DNA from: Burkholderia sp. H160
GTDB lineage: Bacteria > Pseudomonadota > Gammaproteobacteria > Burkholderiales > Burkholderiaceae
Assembly (NCBI GenBank): GCA_000173575.1
Contig: ABYL01000014.1
Span: 1-64,000 of the forward strand
Length of the DNA: 64,000 bases
Direction of reading: 5' to 3'
The translations under genes and the position numbers were made by a program. This document shows positions 9,033 to 18,687 of this stretch, one piece after another (the stretch's first letter is position 1; every line of letters begins with the position of its first letter). The notes beneath the pieces are model-generated. The model saw only the letters and a program-made list of their open reading frames with translations. It did no database searches and was not told the DNA's origin.

Positions 9033-10622
9033 TCAGGTCACCGGCGCCGGGTTGAACAGCGTCAACGCATTGCGCAGCCCGAGCTTCTCCGCGCAGGTCT
9101 GCTGGCGGCCGCTCGCGACTTCGAGCATCAGGCGGAACAGCTCCCAGCCCACCTCCTCGATGCTGGACTGACCGGTCGCGATCGTGCCGGCGTTGATGTC
9201 CATCAGGTCATGCCAGCGACGCGCGAGGTCCGAACGCGTCGCGACCTTGATGACCGGCACTTCGGCGAGGCTGTACGGCGTGCCGCGGCCCGTCGTGAAC
9301 ACGTGCAGCGTGATGCCCGAGGCAACCTGCAGCGTGCCGCAGATGAAGTCGCTGGCCGGCGTCGCCGCGTAGATCAGTCCTTTCTCGCGCACCTTCTCTC
9401 CCGGCGACAGCACGCCCGAGATCGCCGAGTTGCCCGACTTGATGATCGAGCCCATCGCCTTTTCGACGATGTTCGACAGACCGCCCTTCTTGTTGCCGGG
9501 GGTCGTGTTCGCGCTGCGGTCCGCGCCGCCGCGCTTCAGGTAATCGTCGTACCACTGCATCTCGCGGATGATCGCCGCGGCGACGTCCGCATTGGCCGCG
9601 CGCGCGGTCAGCTGATCGACGCCGTCGCGCACTTCGGTGACTTCCGAGAACATCACGGTCGCGCCAGCGCGCACCAGCAGGTCGGTCGCGAAGCCGACGG
9701 CCGGGTTCGCGGTCAGGCCCGAGAACGCGTCGCTGCCGCCGCACTGCACGCCGATCACCAGATCCGACGCCGGGCAGGTTTCGCGGCGGCGGTTGTTCAG
9801 GCGCTTCAGGTGCCCCTCGGCCATCTTCATGATCGACGTGATCATCGACTGGAAGCCGACGTGCGATTCGTCCTGCAGCACCACGACGTCGCCGTTCTGG
9901 TCCAGCGCGACATCGCCGATGTCGGCGACGTCATCGACGACCGCGGCCGCCGCGATCGGAATCGTGCCCGGCGGCATCAGACGCTCGGGCTGCAGCTTCT
10001 CGCAGCCGAGGCTCACCATCATCACCTCGCCGCCGAAGTTCGGATTCAGCGCGATGTTGCGCACGGTGCGGATCGGCACCATCGCGTCGGGCGCGTCGAT
10101 CGCGACGCCGCAGCCGTAGGTGTGACCGAGGCTGACGACATCGTCGACGTTCGGGTATTTCGGCAGCAGCTCGGCCTTGATACGCGTGACGGCGTGTTGC
10201 ACGACGTCGGCCACGCACTGCACGGTAGTCGTGATCGCGAGGATGTTGCGGGTGCCGACCGAGCCGTCCGAGTTGCGGTAGCCCTCGAACGTGTAGCCTT
10301 CGAGCGCCGGCATGTCCGGCGCCTTGATCGTGGCGATCGGCAGGTCTTCGAGCCCCGGCGGGCTCGGCATGCGGATCACGTGCTCGTTGATCCAGCTGCC
10401 CTTCGGCAGCGGCTTCAGCGCATAGCCGATCACCACGTTATAGCGGATGACCTCGTCGCCCTCGGCGAGATCGGCCAGCGCGACCTTGTGGCCCTGGGGC
10501 ACACGCTCGCGCAGCTTGAGGCCATCGGGAAATACCGCGCCCTCGCCCAGACCGCCGTCGTTGACGACGATCGCGACATTGTCATTGGGATGAACGCGTA
10601 TGTAGAGCGGAGTTTGTTCCAT
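9033..10622 (-). CDS. garD: Galactarate dehydratase (GarD / altronate dehydratase family)
   Basis: A 529-residue enzyme that is collinear with E. coli GarD, as I recall that sequence, from start to finish. The SAF-like N-terminal domain contains [12 protein letters not shown] and [11 protein letters not shown]. The core has [49 protein letters not shown] and [13 protein letters not shown]. It ends NPAPVT exactly as in GarD. It dehydrates galactarate to 5-dehydro-4-deoxy-glucarate, the substrate of both KdgD and GarL. It is divergent from kdgD, with two operator-like sites in the shared 253-bp promoter region. It probably leads a transcript continuing into the uronate dehydrogenase and lactonase genes. 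Confidence 0.95.
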   Translation of the reverse strand: MEQTPLYIRVHPNDNVAIVVNDGGLGEGAVFPDGLKLRERVPQGHKVALADLAEGDEVIRYNVVIGYALKPLPKGSWINEHVIRMPSPPGLEDLPIATIKAPDMPALEGYTFEGYRNSDGSVGTRNILAITTTVQCVADVVQHAVTRIKAELLPKYPNVDDVVSLGHTYGCGVAIDAPDAMVPIRTVRNIALNPNFGGEVMMVSLGCEKLQPERLMPPGTIPIAAAAVVDDVADIGDVALDQNGDVVVLQDESHVGFQSMITSIMKMAEGHLKRLNNRRRETCPASDLVIGVQCGGSDAFSGLTANPAVGFATDLLVRAGATVMFSEVTEVRDGVDQLTARAANADVAAAIIREMQWYDDYLKRGGADRSANTTPGNKKGGLSNIVEKAMGSIIKSGNSAISGVLSPGEKVREKGLIYAATPASDFICGTLQVASGITLHVFTTGRGTPYSLAEVPVIKVATRSDLARRWHDLMDINAGTIATGQSSIEEVGWELFRLMLEVASGRQQTCAEKLGLRNALTLFNPAPVT

Positions 10623-10665
10623 TGATCAATCCTGAAGGCGCAATAAGCCTGCTTCGCCAGTATTC

Positions 10666-10682
10666 ATACGTCATCCTACAAC
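10666..10682 (-). promoter_or_regulatory. Operator-like site C of the uronate regulon (garD promoter)
   Basis: On the minus strand it reads GTTGTAGGATGACGTAT. It is 44 bp upstream of the garD start and differs from the consensus at the central C (here G) and one position near the right end. Confidence 0.65.
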
Positions 10683-10744
10683 ATCAAACTTTGCCCGGAT
10701 GTTCCGTATTTACCCTATGGCGTGCATTATGCCGTGAAACCCCG

Positions 10745-10780
10745 TTGAGTTACTGGATTTGTTGTCGTACGATGACGTAT
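10745..10780 (+). promoter_or_regulatory. Probable kdgD promoter overlapping operator-like site D
   Basis: TTGAGT (10745-10750), 17 bp, then TACGAT (10768-10773) form a plausible sigma-70 promoter. The operator copy GTCGTACGATGACGTAT (10764-10780) covers the -10 element, the geometry expected for repression. The promoter is about 100 bp upstream of kdgD. Confidence 0.6.
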
Positions 10781-10810
10781 AAGAAATCTGATTTCGAAAG
10801 AATTTCTACT

Positions 10811-10830
10811 AGTACGACGTCCGTTGTACT
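10811..10830. promoter_or_regulatory. Additional palindrome in the garD-kdgD region
   Basis: AGTACGACGTCCGTTGTACT is an imperfect palindrome (AGTAC.AC....GT.GTACT) between the putative promoter and kdgD. Its GTTGTAC half matches the left half of the island motif, so it may be an auxiliary site. Confidence 0.4.
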
Positions 10831-10875
10831 GGTTGGATCGAACTAACGACATAATCCGACGCCTGGATACTCAAC

Positions 10876-11793
10876 ATGACGACACCGCAGGAACTCAAGC
10901 AGATCGTTTCGGAAGGCCTCCTGTCCTTCCCCGTCACCGACTTCGACGCTAAAGGCGACTTCCGCGCCGATACTTACGCCGAGCGCCTCGAATGGCTCGC
11001 TCCGTACGGCGCTTCGGCGCTGTTCGTCGCCGGCGGCACGGGCGAATTCTTCTCGCTGACGCAAGACGACTACACGCAAGTAGTTAAGACCGCGGTCGAA
11101 GTCTGCAGGGGCAAGGTACCGATCCTGGCCGGCGCCGGCGGCCCGACCCGCGTGGCGATCGCCTACGCGAAGGAAGCTCAGCGCCTCGGCGCGCACGGCA
11201 TCCTGTTGATGCCGCACTACCTGACCGAAGCAAGCCAGGACGGTATCGCGGAGCACGCCGAACAGGTCTGCAAGGCCGTGCCGAACATGGGCGTGATCAT
11301 CTACAACCGTGCGAACTCGAAGCTCAACGCCGACATGCTCGAACGCCTGGCCGAGCGTTGCCCGAACCTGATCGGCTTCAAGGACGGCGTGGGCGAGATC
11401 GAAAACATGGTGACGATCCGCCGCCGCCTCGGCGACCGCTTCTCGTACCTCGGCGGCCTGCCGACCGCGGAAGTCTACGCCGCGGCATACAAGGCGCTGG
11501 GCGTGCCGGTGTACTCGTCGGCGGTGTTCAACTTCATCCCGAAGACCGCGATGGAGTTCTACCGCGCGATCGCCGCTGACGACCACGCCACGACCGGCAA
11601 GCTGATCGACGAATTCTTCCTGCCGTACCTGAAGATCCGCAACCGCCGTGCAGGCTACGCGGTCAGCATCGTCAAGGCTGGCGCGAAGCTGGTCGGCCAC
11701 GACGCGGGTCCGGTGCGCGCACCGCTGACCGATCTGACTGCGGAAGAAATGGAACAGCTCGACGCGCTGATCAAGAAGCTCGGACCGCAGTAA
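10876..11793 (+). CDS. kdgD: 5-dehydro-4-deoxyglucarate dehydratase (decarboxylating)
   Basis: A 305-residue DapA/dihydrodipicolinate-synthase-superfamily barrel. Visible are the substrate loop [10 protein letters not shown] (53-62), Tyr143 in IIYNRAN and the Schiff-base Lys169 in [10 protein letters not shown]. It is a class I aldolase-type enzyme that dehydrates and decarboxylates 5-dehydro-4-deoxy-D-glucarate to 2,5-dioxopentanoate (2-oxoglutarate semialdehyde). The semialdehyde dehydrogenase at 14364-15947 oxidises that product to 2-oxoglutarate. It is divergent from garD and followed by a GarP/GudP-like carrier. The gene is the diagnostic member of the oxidative (non-phosphorylating) uronate route in beta-proteobacteria. 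Confidence 0.95.
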   Translation: MTTPQELKQIVSEGLLSFPVTDFDAKGDFRADTYAERLEWLAPYGASALFVAGGTGEFFSLTQDDYTQVVKTAVEVCRGKVPILAGAGGPTRVAIAYAKEAQRLGAHGILLMPHYLTEASQDGIAEHAEQVCKAVPNMGVIIYNRANSKLNADMLERLAERCPNLIGFKDGVGEIENMVTIRRRLGDRFSYLGGLPTAEVYAAAYKALGVPVYSSAVFNFIPKTAMEFYRAIAADDHATTGKLIDEFFLPYLKIRNRRAGYAVSIVKAGAKLVGHDAGPVRAPLTDLTAEEMEQLDALIKKLGPQ

Positions 11794-11869
11794 GGCACCG
11801 GCGCGACGGCTTCGAGCGAAGAAGCTCGCGAGCCTCATCAACGAGGGCCGCATAGACGGCCCCGTTGCG

Positions 11870-11900
11870 AACGCCCGGCACGGCAACGTCGCCGGGCGTT
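11870..11900 (+). repeat. 10-bp inverted repeat after kdgD
   Basis: AACGCCCGGC (11870-11879) and GCCGGGCGTT (11891-11900) form a stem with an 11-nt loop. Only a weak T-rich stretch follows. It may attenuate transcription into the MFS gene, or be a stability element, rather than a full terminator. Confidence 0.5.
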
Positions 11901-11983
11901 TGCGTATTTGCACGACAGACAGGCGGCCTGCGGGACGCCTGACGTGAAGGCCACACCTCGCCCAACGACACAGGAGATGACCC

Positions 11984-13342
11984 ATGGACTTGAGCCGCAC
12001 GGCCAGTTCCACCACCGCCGCCTCTAGCGCGGCCCGCACCAAGGTCCGCTACGGGATCCTGCTGCTGATCTTTCTGATTACCACCATCAACTATGCCGAC
12101 CGCGCGACGCTGTCCGTCACCGGTTCCGCGATGCGCACCGCGTTCAGCCTCGACGCGATCCGCATGGGCTATATCTTTTCCGCATTCAGCTGGGCCTACG
12201 TGCTGTCGCAACTGCCGGCCGGCTGGCTGCTCGACCGTTTCGGTCCGCGCCGCGTGTACGCGGCGAGCATCTTCTCGTGGTCGCTGTTCACGCTGTTGCA
12301 AAGCTCGGTCGGCCTGCTTGGCAGCGCCGGCGCGGCGGTCACCGCACTATTCGCGCTGCGCTTCGTGATGGGCGCGGCCGAGTCGCCGGCGTTCCCGGCG
12401 AACGCCAAGGTCGTCGCGAGCTGGTTCCCGACCAACGAGCGCGGCACCGCGTCGGCGATCTTCAACTCCGCGCAATACTTCGCCGCGGTCGTGTTCACGC
12501 CGCTGATGGCGTGGCTCACGCACGCGTTCGGCTGGCACATGGTCTACCTCGTGATGGGCGTGGCCGGGCTGCTGCTCGCGCTGACGTGGCTCAAGGTGAT
12601 GAAGAATCCCGCCGACCACCCGCGCGTGTCGCGCGCCGAACTCGAGTACATCGAGCAAGGCGGCGGTCTCGTCAGCGGCGCGCGCAAGATGCGTCAGGAC
12701 GACGTATCGAAGGCCGGCGGCTGGACACTGGTGCGCCAGCTGCTTGGCAACCGCATGCTGCTCGGCGTGTATCTCGCGCAGTACTGCATCAACGTGCTGA
12801 CCTACTTCTTCCTGACCTGGTTTCCGATCTACCTCGTGCAGGCGCGCGGCATGACGATCCTGCAAGCGGGATTCGTGGCCTCGCTGCCGGCGATCTGCGG
12901 TTTTCTCGGCGGGGTGCTCGGCGGCGTGCTGTCGGACGGGTTGATCCGCCGCGGCTGTTCGCTGACCGTCGCGCGCAAGGTGCCGATTGTCGGCGGCATG
13001 CTGCTGTCGACCTGCATCATCGGCTGCAACTACGTGTCGACCGACTGGATCGTCGTCGCGTTGATGTCGCTCGCGTTCTTCGGCAAGGGCATCGGCGCAC
13101 TCGGCTGGGCGGTGGTCGCCGATACGTCGCCGAAGGAAGCGCTCGGCCTGTCCGGCGCGATCTTCAACATGTTCGGCAACATCGCCGGCATCGTAACGCC
13201 GATCGTGATCGGTTACCTCGTCGCGCGCTCGGGGTCGTTCAACGGCGCACTGGTGTTCGTCGGCGCGAACGCGCTGCTGACGGTGATCAGCTATCTCGTG
13301 ATCGTCAAGGAAATCCGGCGCGTCGAGTTGCGCGCGGCGTGA
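11984..13342 (+). CDS. MFS transporter, glucarate/galactarate type (ACS family, GarP/GudP-like)
   Basis: A 452-residue, 12-helix carrier with an AGGAG-like ribosome site before ATG 11984. The first helix NYADRATLSVTGSAMRTAF and the following MGYIFSAFSWAYVLSQLPAG and GWLLDRFGPRRVY resemble E. coli GarP/GudP closely. Members of this anion:cation symporter family take up D-glucarate and D-galactarate with protons. It follows kdgD after 190 bp with no copy of the operator motif of its own, suggesting co-transcription. It would feed aldarates directly into GarD, bypassing the uronate dehydrogenases. Another hexonate or aldarate as substrate cannot be excluded. Confidence 0.88.
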   Translation: MDLSRTASSTTAASSAARTKVRYGILLLIFLITTINYADRATLSVTGSAMRTAFSLDAIRMGYIFSAFSWAYVLSQLPAGWLLDRFGPRRVYAASIFSWSLFTLLQSSVGLLGSAGAAVTALFALRFVMGAAESPAFPANAKVVASWFPTNERGTASAIFNSAQYFAAVVFTPLMAWLTHAFGWHMVYLVMGVAGLLLALTWLKVMKNPADHPRVSRAELEYIEQGGGLVSGARKMRQDDVSKAGGWTLVRQLLGNRMLLGVYLAQYCINVLTYFFLTWFPIYLVQARGMTILQAGFVASLPAICGFLGGVLGGVLSDGLIRRGCSLTVARKVPIVGGMLLSTCIIGCNYVSTDWIVVALMSLAFFGKGIGALGWAVVADTSPKEALGLSGAIFNMFGNIAGIVTPIVIGYLVARSGSFNGALVFVGANALLTVISYLVIVKEIRRVELRAA

Positions 13343-13480
13343 GCCAGTTATAGGCTCGGTTATCGTACTTCCGGGCGGCGCGCGCCCGGCGCCTCGCACG
13401 GGTTATGCGTCCCGAGGCGGCAAAGGGCAGGCATCCGTCGAGATACGTGCCATTTGCGCCGAAAATGATTCGGCGCTTAT

Positions 13481-13509
13481 ATAATCAGTCGTCAGACGAC
13501 GATATAATA
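13481..13509 (+). promoter_or_regulatory. Operator-like site E upstream of the FadR-type regulator gene
   Basis: The site is GTCAGACGACGATATAA (13491-13507) with a perfect TCGTC-A-GACGA palindrome at its heart and AT-rich flanks. It is 36-50 bp upstream of the regulator's ATG, consistent with autoregulation. Confidence 0.55.
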
Positions 13510-13542
13510 AAATTGCAATCTTTAAGACAAGGAGCGTTTTCG

Positions 13543-14286
13543 ATGGCTGCACCACTAGCATCCGCGGCACCGCCACGACGCGCTCGCAATCTGGCCGAGT
13601 TCGTCGTCAACTACGTCACCGAGCAGATCGCGGCCAACGTGCTGAAGCCCGGCGACAAACTCCCGACCGAATCGCAGCTGATGACCACGCTCAGCGTGAG
13701 CCGCACGGTCATCCGCGAGGCAATTTCGCGCCTGCAGGCAGGCAAGATCATCGAGACGCGCCACGGCATCGGCAGCTTCGTGCTCGAGCCGCAGCGCGAA
13801 AAGCTCGGCATCGACATGGTGCCTGCCACCACGCTACGCGACGTGCTGTCCATTCTGGAGTTGCGCATCAGCCTCGAAACCGAATGCGCGGGTCTCGCCG
13901 CGCAACGCGCGAAGCCGGACGACCTCGCGCGCATGCGCAGCGCGCTCGACGCGATCGAGGCCACGCGTCACAACGGGCTCGACAGCGTGGAAGCCGATCT
14001 GCAGTTCCACATTTCGGTCGCGCGCGCAACGGGCAACCGCTATTTCGTCGACATCCTCTCGCAGATGGGCAGCGCGCTGATTCCGCGTAACCGGCTCGAC
14101 TCGGCCGGCATCGCGCACGCCGATCCTGACGCCTACCTGTCGCTCGTGAATCTCGAGCACGAGAGCATCCTCGAGGCGATCTCGCGGCGCGACGCGGAAG
14201 GCGCACGCGCGGCGATGCGGATGCATCTGTCCAATAGCCGCGAGCGGCTGCGCCGCGCGAATGAAATGAGCGAAGCGAACAGCTGA
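13543..14286 (+). CDS. GntR-family regulator, FadR subfamily (probable uronate/aldarate regulator)
   Basis: A 247-residue protein starting MAAPLASAAPP at 13543, with AAGGAG eight bases upstream. The open frame extends 46 codons further but crosses the operator palindrome, so it is not used. The winged HTH spans roughly residues 20-80 (LKPGDKLPTESQLMTTLSVSRTVIREAISRL). The remainder is an FCD all-helical effector domain with LELRISLETECAGLAA. Its position in the middle of the island, and the recurrent motif in the surrounding promoters including its own, point to it as the local regulator. Regulators of this subfamily (named GguR in some beta-proteobacteria) control hexuronate genes; equivalence here is inference. 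Confidence 0.85.
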   Translation: MAAPLASAAPPRRARNLAEFVVNYVTEQIAANVLKPGDKLPTESQLMTTLSVSRTVIREAISRLQAGKIIETRHGIGSFVLEPQREKLGIDMVPATTLRDVLSILELRISLETECAGLAAQRAKPDDLARMRSALDAIEATRHNGLDSVEADLQFHISVARATGNRYFVDILSQMGSALIPRNRLDSAGIAHADPDAYLSLVNLEHESILEAISRRDAEGARAAMRMHLSNSRERLRRANEMSEANS

Positions 14287-14307
14287 TTCTCGCGAAGCTC
14301 GCGGGCG

Positions 14308-14342
14308 AAAAAAATGGCCGGGAGATTCCCGGCCATTTTTTT
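14308..14342 (+). terminator. Bidirectional rho-independent terminator
   Basis: Stem ATGGCCGGGA (14314-14323) / TCCCGGCCAT (14327-14336) has a 3-nt loop, seven A residues on the left and a run of T residues on the right. It serves both the rightward regulator gene and the leftward dehydrogenase gene, whose stops are 22 bp away on either side. Confidence 0.93.
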
Positions 14343-14363
14343 ATCTTGCGATTGCTTGCGCCA

Positions 14364-15947
14364 TTAACCGCGCGTGAGTTCGCCGTCGCGACGACGCCAC
14401 AGTTCCAGCGGATTGCCGTCGGCCAGCGTTTGCGGCAGCAGCTCGGCCGGGAAGTCCTGGTAGCACACCGGACGCAGGAAGCGATCGATCGACGTCGTGC
14501 CGACCGAAGTCGCACGGCTGTCCGACGTTGCCGGGAACGGGCCGCCGTGGACCATGGCGTGGCACACCTCGACGCCGGTCGGGAAGCCGTTGACCAGAAT
14601 CCGGCCGGCCTTGCGCTCGAGAATCGTCACGAGCTTCTTCGCGGCCGCCACGTCGGCGCTGTCCATCTGCAGCGTCGCGGTCAGCTGGCCGGCGAAGTGC
14701 TCGGCGACCTTCAGCATTTCCTGCTCGTCCTTGCAGCGGATGATCGTCGACACCGGGCCGAACACTTCGTCTTCGAGCGCCGGGTTCGCGAGGAACGTCT
14801 GCGCGTCGGTCACGAACAGCGCTGCGCATGCCTGGGTCGGGCCGGTAGCGGCGACGCCACGTGCCACTACTTCGACACCCTTTGTTGCGGCCAGCTTGCC
14901 TTCGCCGTCTTCATACGCGGCGTGAATGCCCGAGGTCAGCATGGTCTGCGCCGGTTTCGCGGCGAGCGCTTCCGATGCCGTCGCGACGAAACCCTTCAGC
15001 GCGTCGCTGTCGATCGCGATGGCGAGGCCCGGGTTCGTGCAGAACTGGCCCGCGCCCAGCACGAGCGAGTCGACGAAACCGCGTGCGATGTTGTCGCCGC
15101 GTGCCGACAGCGCATTCGGCAGCAGGAACACCGGGTTGATGCTGCTCATTTCCGCGTAAACCGGAATCGGCTCCGGACGCGCCGCCGCGACGCGCATCAG
15201 CGAGGTGCCGCCCGCACGCGAACCGGTGAAGCCGACCGCCTTGATGGCCGGGTGCGCGACCAGCGCCTCGCCGACCGAGTTGCCCGCGCCGACGATCATC
15301 GAGAACACGCCTTCGGGCAGATCCATTTCCTGCGCGACGCGCTGAATCACGCGACCGACCAGCTCCGAGGTGCCCAGGTGCGCGCGGTGCGCCTTCACGA
15401 CGACCGGGCAGCCCGCGGCCAGCGCCGCGGCGGTGTCGCCACCCGCCACCGAGAACGCGAGCGGGAAATTGCTCGCGCCGAACACGGCGACCGGGCCGAG
15501 CGCGATCTTCTGCATGCGCAGATCCGAGCGCGGCAGCGGCTTGCGTTCGGGCAGCGGCGAATCGAGCGTAGCGTTGAGCCACTGACCCGCGCGCACGGTC
15601 TGTGCGAACAGCTTCAGCTGGCCGGTGGTGCGGCCGCGCTCGCCTTCCAGACGCGCCTTCGGCAGGCCCGACTCAGCCATCGCGCGTTCGATCAGTTCGT
15701 CGCCGAGCGCGGTGATACCGTCCGCGATACGATCCAGAAACTCGGCGCGTACTGCGAGCGGCAGTTGGCGATAGGCGTCGAACGCCTGTTGCGCGAGTGC
15801 GCACGCCTGCTCGACGTTTTCGACGGTGCCGCTGCCGAACACCGGCTCGGCAATCTCGGAACCCGTGGCAGGATTGAACGCGCGCAGCGGTTTTTCTTCG
15901 CCGCGCACTGCTTTGCGACCGATCAGCATTTCGCCGGTAATAGGCAT
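14364..15947 (-). CDS. 2-oxoglutarate semialdehyde (2,5-dioxovalerate) dehydrogenase
   Basis: A 527-residue aldehyde dehydrogenase of the long KGSADH type. The catalytic Cys303 sits in [10 protein letters not shown] and the general-base Glu266 in [12 protein letters not shown]. The cofactor loop is [12 protein letters not shown] and the conserved [15 protein letters not shown] lies near 157-171. The GQFCTNPG and SSINP motifs separate these enzymes from ordinary succinate-semialdehyde dehydrogenases. It oxidises the KdgD product to 2-oxoglutarate with NAD(P)+, the last step of the oxidative uronate route into the TCA cycle. It is monocistronic between a bidirectional terminator and an operator-like site 30 bp upstream of its ATG. 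Confidence 0.93.
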   Translation of the reverse strand: MPITGEMLIGRKAVRGEEKPLRAFNPATGSEIAEPVFGSGTVENVEQACALAQQAFDAYRQLPLAVRAEFLDRIADGITALGDELIERAMAESGLPKARLEGERGRTTGQLKLFAQTVRAGQWLNATLDSPLPERKPLPRSDLRMQKIALGPVAVFGASNFPLAFSVAGGDTAAALAAGCPVVVKAHRAHLGTSELVGRVIQRVAQEMDLPEGVFSMIVGAGNSVGEALVAHPAIKAVGFTGSRAGGTSLMRVAAARPEPIPVYAEMSSINPVFLLPNALSARGDNIARGFVDSLVLGAGQFCTNPGLAIAIDSDALKGFVATASEALAAKPAQTMLTSGIHAAYEDGEGKLAATKGVEVVARGVAATGPTQACAALFVTDAQTFLANPALEDEVFGPVSTIIRCKDEQEMLKVAEHFAGQLTATLQMDSADVAAAKKLVTILERKAGRILVNGFPTGVEVCHAMVHGGPFPATSDSRATSVGTTSIDRFLRPVCYQDFPAELLPQTLADGNPLELWRRRDGELTRG

Positions 15948-15977
15948 TTTGGCTTTCCTTGAATGAAGGCTTTAGAT

Positions 15978-15994
15978 ATAGGTCATCCTACAAC
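15978..15994 (-). promoter_or_regulatory. Operator-like site F (semialdehyde dehydrogenase promoter)
   Basis: On the minus strand it reads GTTGTAGGATGACCTAT, nearly identical to site C at garD. It is 30 bp upstream of the dehydrogenase ATG. Confidence 0.65.
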
Positions 15995-16093
15995 ATTACG
16001 GGGGCTCCATGCAACCCGAAACGCTTGTCGGACAGGGATATTCGGGTTTACTCGCCCGTTACAACAGAGGGTCACTCTGCTAATCTGGCGCAG

Positions 16094-16110
16094 GTCATAC
16101 GACGACTTAT
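16094..16110 (+). promoter_or_regulatory. Operator-like site G (garL-garR promoter)
   Basis: GTCATACGACGACTTAT, about 90 bp upstream of garL, completes a divergent pair with site F. Confidence 0.62.
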
Positions 16111-16199
16111 AACCTCGCGTTTCGCGTTGTTCGTCATGCGTGGTTTTTACTGTCGCCGCAGCTTTTTCCCGATCCATCGCAAGTTCGAGGAGACACCGC

Positions 16200-17000
16200 A
16201 TGCTAGCAGTCACGCCTTACGAATCCTTGCCCAACCGGTTCCGGCGCGCGGTGCGCGAAGGAAAAACCCAGATCGGCTGCTGGGCGTCGCTCGCCAGCCC
16301 GATCGCCACTGAACTGCTGGGCACGGTCGGCTTCGACTGGATGCTGCTGGACGCCGAACACGCGCCCAACGACGTGCTCACGTTGATCCCGCAGCTGATG
16401 GCGCTCAAGGACAGCGGCAGCGCGCCAGTCGTCCGACCACCGGCCAACGACAGCGTCGTGATCAAACGTTTTCTCGACAGCGGCTTCTCGAACTTCCTCG
16501 TGCCCTTCGTCGACAGCGCCGACGACGCCGCCCGCGCGGTCGCGTCGACGCGCTACCCGCCGCAGGGCATCCGCGGCGTGTCGGTCGGCCATCGCGGCAA
16601 CCGCTATGGCACCGTGCCCGACTACTTCTCCATCGCCAACGACAACGTCTGCGTGATCCCGCAGATCGAAAGCCGCAAGGCAGTCGAGGCGATCGACAGC
16701 ATCCTTGCGGTGGACGGCATCGACGCGGTCTTCATCGGTCCGTCCGACCTCGCGGCTTCGTATGGGCACCTCGGCAATGCGAGCCATCCGGACGTGCAGC
16801 AGGCGATCGCGCATGTGTTCGAGCGCGCGCAGGCGGCCGGCAAGTCGAGCGGCATTCTCGCGCCAGTGCAGGCCGACGCGGAACGATATCTGTCGATGGG
16901 CGCGCGCATCGTCGCCGTCTGCGCGGATCTCGGGCTGCTCAAGGGCGCCGCGCAGGCGGCGCAGAAGCACTTCATGCAGAAACGGGCGGGCGAGGCTTGA
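16200..17000 (+). CDS. garL: 2-dehydro-3-deoxyglucarate aldolase (HpcH/HpaI family, GarL-like)
   Basis: A 266-residue class II aldolase starting [18 protein letters not shown] at 16200, with a purine-rich ribosome site (GAGGAGACACC). Key features are [17 protein letters not shown], the DAEHAPND metal/acid region, [15 protein letters not shown], the metal-binding QIES and [16 protein letters not shown]. Family members cleave 5-dehydro-4-deoxy- or 2-dehydro-3-deoxy-glucarate to pyruvate and tartronate semialdehyde. It competes with KdgD for the GarD product and so forms the second outlet of the island. garR starts 33 bp after it. A related HpcH/HpaI substrate is possible, but the garR partner makes GarL the best fit. 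Confidence 0.92.
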   Translation: MLAVTPYESLPNRFRRAVREGKTQIGCWASLASPIATELLGTVGFDWMLLDAEHAPNDVLTLIPQLMALKDSGSAPVVRPPANDSVVIKRFLDSGFSNFLVPFVDSADDAARAVASTRYPPQGIRGVSVGHRGNRYGTVPDYFSIANDNVCVIPQIESRKAVEAIDSILAVDGIDAVFIGPSDLAASYGHLGNASHPDVQQAIAHVFERAQAAGKSSGILAPVQADAERYLSMGARIVAVCADLGLLKGAAQAAQKHFMQKRAGEA

Positions 17001-17032
17001 ACGCCGCCACCACGACATCTTCGGAGCATTCC

Positions 17033-17926
17033 ATGCAAAAAGCAGGCTTTATCGGACTCGGCATCATGGGCAAGCCCATGGCCGCCAACCTTCTGAAAAA
17101 CGGCGTGTCGCTGGCCGCCTTCACGCGTAGCGGCGTGCCCGCCGAACTCACGCAGGCTGGCGCCGTCGCGTGCGACAGCCCCGCCGCCGTTGCCGCGCAC
17201 GCGGACGTGATCTTCATCATGGTGCCGGACACGCCCGACGTCGAACGCGTGCTGTTCGGCGAAAACAGCCTCGCGAGCGCGCTGCGCGCTGGCCAGACCG
17301 TCGTCGACATGAGCTCGATCTCGCCGATGGCGACCCGCGACTTCGCGGCGCGCGTGCGCCAAACCGGCGCCGATTATCTCGACGCGCCGGTGTCGGGCGG
17401 CGAAGTCGGCGCGAAGGCCGGCTCGCTGACCATCATGGTCGGTGGCGAACAGGCCACGTTTGACAGCGTGAAGCCCCTCTTCGAGATGATGGGCAAGAAC
17501 ATCACGCTAATCGGCGCGGTCGGCGCGGGCCAGGTGTGCAAGGTCGCCAACCAGGTGATCGTCGCGGCGACCATCGAAGCGGTCGGCGAAGCGCTGCTGC
17601 TCGCATCGAAGGCCGGTGTGGATGCGGCGCGTGTGCGTGAGGCGCTGATGGGCGGCTTCGCGTCATCGCGGATTCTCGAAGTGCACGGCGAGCGCATGAC
17701 GAGGCGCGCGTTCGATCCGGGCTTCCGTATCGAGCTGCACCAGAAGGACCTGAACCTCGCGCTGTCGACCGCGCAGGCGCTCGGCGTGTCGCTGCCGAAC
17801 ACCGCCACCTGCCAGGCGCTATTCAACGCGTGCGTCGCGCACGGCGGCAAGGCGTGGGATCACTCGGCGATGGTGCGGGCGCTCGAAGTGCTTGCGAATC
17901 ACGAGATTGGGCAGAAGACGGCGTAA
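17033..17926 (+). CDS. garR: 2-hydroxy-3-oxopropionate (tartronate semialdehyde) reductase
   Basis: A 297-residue beta-hydroxyacid dehydrogenase. The start is ATG 17033 with GGAG 8-11 bases upstream; the TTG at 16997 that overlaps the garL stop is weaker. The dinucleotide site is GFIGLGIMGKPMAANLL. The substrate signature is DAPVSGGEVGAKAGSL at 118-133 and the catalytic Lys170 lies in GQVCKVANQ. It reduces the tartronate semialdehyde released by GarL to D-glycerate. A glycerate kinase, needed to complete the branch, is not in the window. It is in an operon with garL. Confidence 0.93.
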   Translation: MQKAGFIGLGIMGKPMAANLLKNGVSLAAFTRSGVPAELTQAGAVACDSPAAVAAHADVIFIMVPDTPDVERVLFGENSLASALRAGQTVVDMSSISPMATRDFAARVRQTGADYLDAPVSGGEVGAKAGSLTIMVGGEQATFDSVKPLFEMMGKNITLIGAVGAGQVCKVANQVIVAATIEAVGEALLLASKAGVDAARVREALMGGFASSRILEVHGERMTRRAFDPGFRIELHQKDLNLALSTAQALGVSLPNTATCQALFNACVAHGGKAWDHSAMVRALEVLANHEIGQKTA

Positions 17927-18235
17927 GCGCGCTGTTGCACGATCGCACGCGGCTGGAAGTCACGCCGCTGCGTCTGCTCCGGATTGTCGAGTGAGGGGAC
18001 GCAGCGGCGGTTTGTAGCGAGGCCGAATCTTTCCGATGGGCAGTCAGGATCACTGAGGATATCAATCGCGGCGGCATGTTTGCACTGCTATGCGTTCGCC
18101 TTAGTTGAGGACGGCACAAGCTTTACATCCCCCTCCTATCGCCTACAGTGTATTTTGCTGTGGCAATCGCACCGCGATTGCCACGGAAACACACAGCGTC
18201 CTCGAAAAAACTACCCGTGAGACAAGGGGCAAAAA
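17927..18235. other. Non-coding gap between garR and the two-gene insert, with a perfect hairpin
   Basis: These 309 bp have no credible gene. Notable is an 11-bp perfect stem with a 3-nt loop (GTGGCAATCGC 18160-18170, GCGATTGCCAC 18174-18184), 52 bp upstream of the first insert gene. No T-tract follows, so it is not a standard terminator. It may be a leader structure or a boundary mark of the insert. Confidence 0.55.
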
Positions 18236-18685
18236 ATGGCGACGCCCACGCCCTTACCCTTGGACACCCGGCCGCGCGATACTGCGCTGCAGCTGGGAGT
18301 GATGGCGCTGCCAGCCATTCTCGGCGCATTCGAGTCAGTGATGCGGCATACACATGGCGAGTCATACTCAGAATTTTTTCCGCCGTCGCTAGCCGCAGCT
18401 GGTCTCGGCCTGTTCCTCCCCCTCTTGCTTCCTGACGGTCTAGACCCAGCGACTCCGAGGCGCAACCTTGTAATGTGGGTCACCGTATGGATTTCCATCG
18501 TTTCCACCGCGATTGGTGTGGGGATCTGGGTCGGAATCCTCTACGCTTCGCTCTACGGGGCTTTGCCTGACTGGTTACCCTCGCTCAAGTGGGGATCTCA
18601 GGAACCACCGTTCTGTCTGGCCGTCGCATATTACCTGGCCGGAATGACGCTGACTCTTATTAGGGTCTGGCTTAAGAGAGTTTGA
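18236..18685 (+). CDS. Unrecognised small membrane protein (orphan insert gene 1)
   Basis: A 149-residue protein with an AAGGGG ribosome site before ATG 18236. I do not recognise the family. It shows three or four hydrophobic segments: about residues 18-35, 51-66, 76-106 (MWVTVWISIVSTAIGVGIWV) and 124-143. It has a polar, proline-rich N-terminus and ends WLKRV. Codon use and GC content are visibly lower than in the flanking uronate genes, which suggests later acquisition. Its stop overlaps a TTG that could start the next gene, so the two are almost certainly co-expressed. No function can be assigned. Confidence 0.6.
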   Translation: MATPTPLPLDTRPRDTALQLGVMALPAILGAFESVMRHTHGESYSEFFPPSLAAAGLGLFLPLLLPDGLDPATPRRNLVMWVTVWISIVSTAIGVGIWVGILYASLYGALPDWLPSLKWGSQEPPFCLAVAYYLAGMTLTLIRVWLKRV

Positions 18686-18687
18686 AC

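Noticed and set aside
17984-18220. A 78-codon frame upstream of the two-gene membrane insert
   Set aside because: It crosses the perfect hairpin at 18160-18184, lacks a ribosome site and resembles nothing; taken as non-coding.
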